Origin: Romanomermis culicivorax
Taxonomy: Eukaryota; Nematoda; Enoplea; Mermithida; Mermithidae
Length of the DNA stretch: 64,000 nt
Reading direction: 5' to 3'
Assembly (NCBI GenBank): GCA_963922205.1
Contig: CAWUHX010000007.1
Location: 1,736,001 to 1,800,000, forward strand
The position numbers and the translations under genes were made by a program. The first letter of the stretch is position 1. Each line of letters opens with the position of its first letter. The notes under the pieces are model-generated. The model saw only the letters and a list, made by a program, of their open reading frames with translations, ran no database searches and was not told where the DNA came from. Positions 63,200 to 64,000 of the stretch are shown here, piece by piece.

Positions 63200-64000
63200 A
63201 GTGACAAGGACTATATGCAGACTTTATGCAAATGAGTTCCTAAATAACACGAGCGCCAGGATTTTCGAACTGATCTGCATAGCTGGCATCTTGAGGAGTC
63301 CGAAAATGCCACTTTGGACCATAATTTGGAAGGGAACCGAATTGTAAAAAAATTCTAAAATTTTTGTGTATTGACATCCGGCGACGCTGAAGAATCAATT
63401 TTCCAAACATTCGTTTCAATGATTAGATTCGAATCTAGTGCTTAAAAGTCGTAATTTTTAGAATTTTATTATTTGAAACATTTTTAAAACAAGTAATTTA
63501 TTCGTTAACTCTCATGAACTTGGACGAAAAGATATAAGTGGAAGAGTTTAAATTTCCGAATACTACTTCCATGAAGCTTCCGAATTGATTTTACGTTGAG
63601 AAAGGAATGATCGCTTCAAAAAGTTTACAGACCTGACGTATTGATCTTTCTCAAGAAATATTTCAATGAAAAACTGGGAATCTTCATTAAATATAAAGAT
63701 AAAATGTTGAAGACTACCACTTAAAACATGAGACAATACGTTTGAGATGATAAAAACTATCATACATTAAATGATAGGTGAAGGTAGACATTCTGAAAGC
63801 CGTGTCTGAGCTAGGTAATACATAATAATGATTATTAAAGTTATAACCGGCGCGAAGCGCCGGAAAGTTTTGAGATTATGAACTTCTAAAATGCACCAAA
63901 ATGCATATTTTCTGTACCTTAACCCAAAATTTTCTTCCCTAAACGGGAAAAGAGCCTTTTGTACATGTACAAATGACTACCCCAATTTCGTCTGCCCCAA
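63200..64000. other. Right edge, no gene seen
   Basis: AT-rich. It contains one of the best copies of the GC hairpin, CCGGCGCGAAGCGCCGG at 63847-63863. No exon is recognised. Confidence 0.4.

Overview
This 64 kb window is eukaryotic, AT-rich, gene-poor and full of repeats. It most likely comes from a nematode, probably one with a large, repeat-laden genome. Three things point there: a seven-helix receptor of nematode Srt/Srx chemoreceptor type, introns of about 54-63 bp next to kilobase-scale ones, and a secreted Kunitz/lustrin-type multidomain protein. There is no sign of bacterial gene organisation. The species assignment is inference.

Three multi-exon genes can be modelled with matching splice phases. 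(1) A plus-strand serpentine receptor at 1615-4013. (2) A minus-strand secreted protein at 16345-21718, with 10 exons and 636 residues: a signal peptide, then Kunitz and lustrin-type cysteine domains alternating as K-L-K-L-K-L-K-L-K, every intron in phase 1. (3) A minus-strand gene at 32043-59295, with 8 exons and 857 residues. It has a possible myristoylation start, a long Ser/Asn-rich region and a C-terminal coiled coil, and I read it as a CCSER (FAM190) family homologue. Its two roughly 10 kb introns hold most of the transposons in the right half.

Mobile DNA by region: tandem arrays at 10.1-11.3 kb (127 bp unit) and 12.7-13.4 kb (40 bp unit); a foldback element at 11.5-12.4 kb; a 2.2 kb terminal-inverted-repeat element at 13.75-15.94 kb; a mariner-like transposase pseudogene at 22.9-23.9 kb; a TA-flanked MITE at 26.5 kb; a gag-only LTR retrotransposon at 27-31.6 kb with PBS, PPT and LTRs; and a MULE DNA transposon at 49.3-52.4 kb with a broken FLYWCH/MULE transposase and arrays of short subterminal repeats. 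There is also a set of hAT-like MITEs sharing termini CATACATG.../...CATG(T/C)(A/C)TG. Five of these have perfect 8 bp target-site duplications and two have 7/8 duplications; one is nested inside another, and one lies within 25 bp of a CCSER splice acceptor. Fragments of a hAT transposase C-terminus occur in two inverted copies 12 kb apart.

The three genes have no evident functional link. What unites the window is a slowly expanding gene neighbourhood colonised by several layers of DNA transposons. The right end (59.3-64 kb) holds more MITEs and an unexplained GC-rich hairpin repeat.
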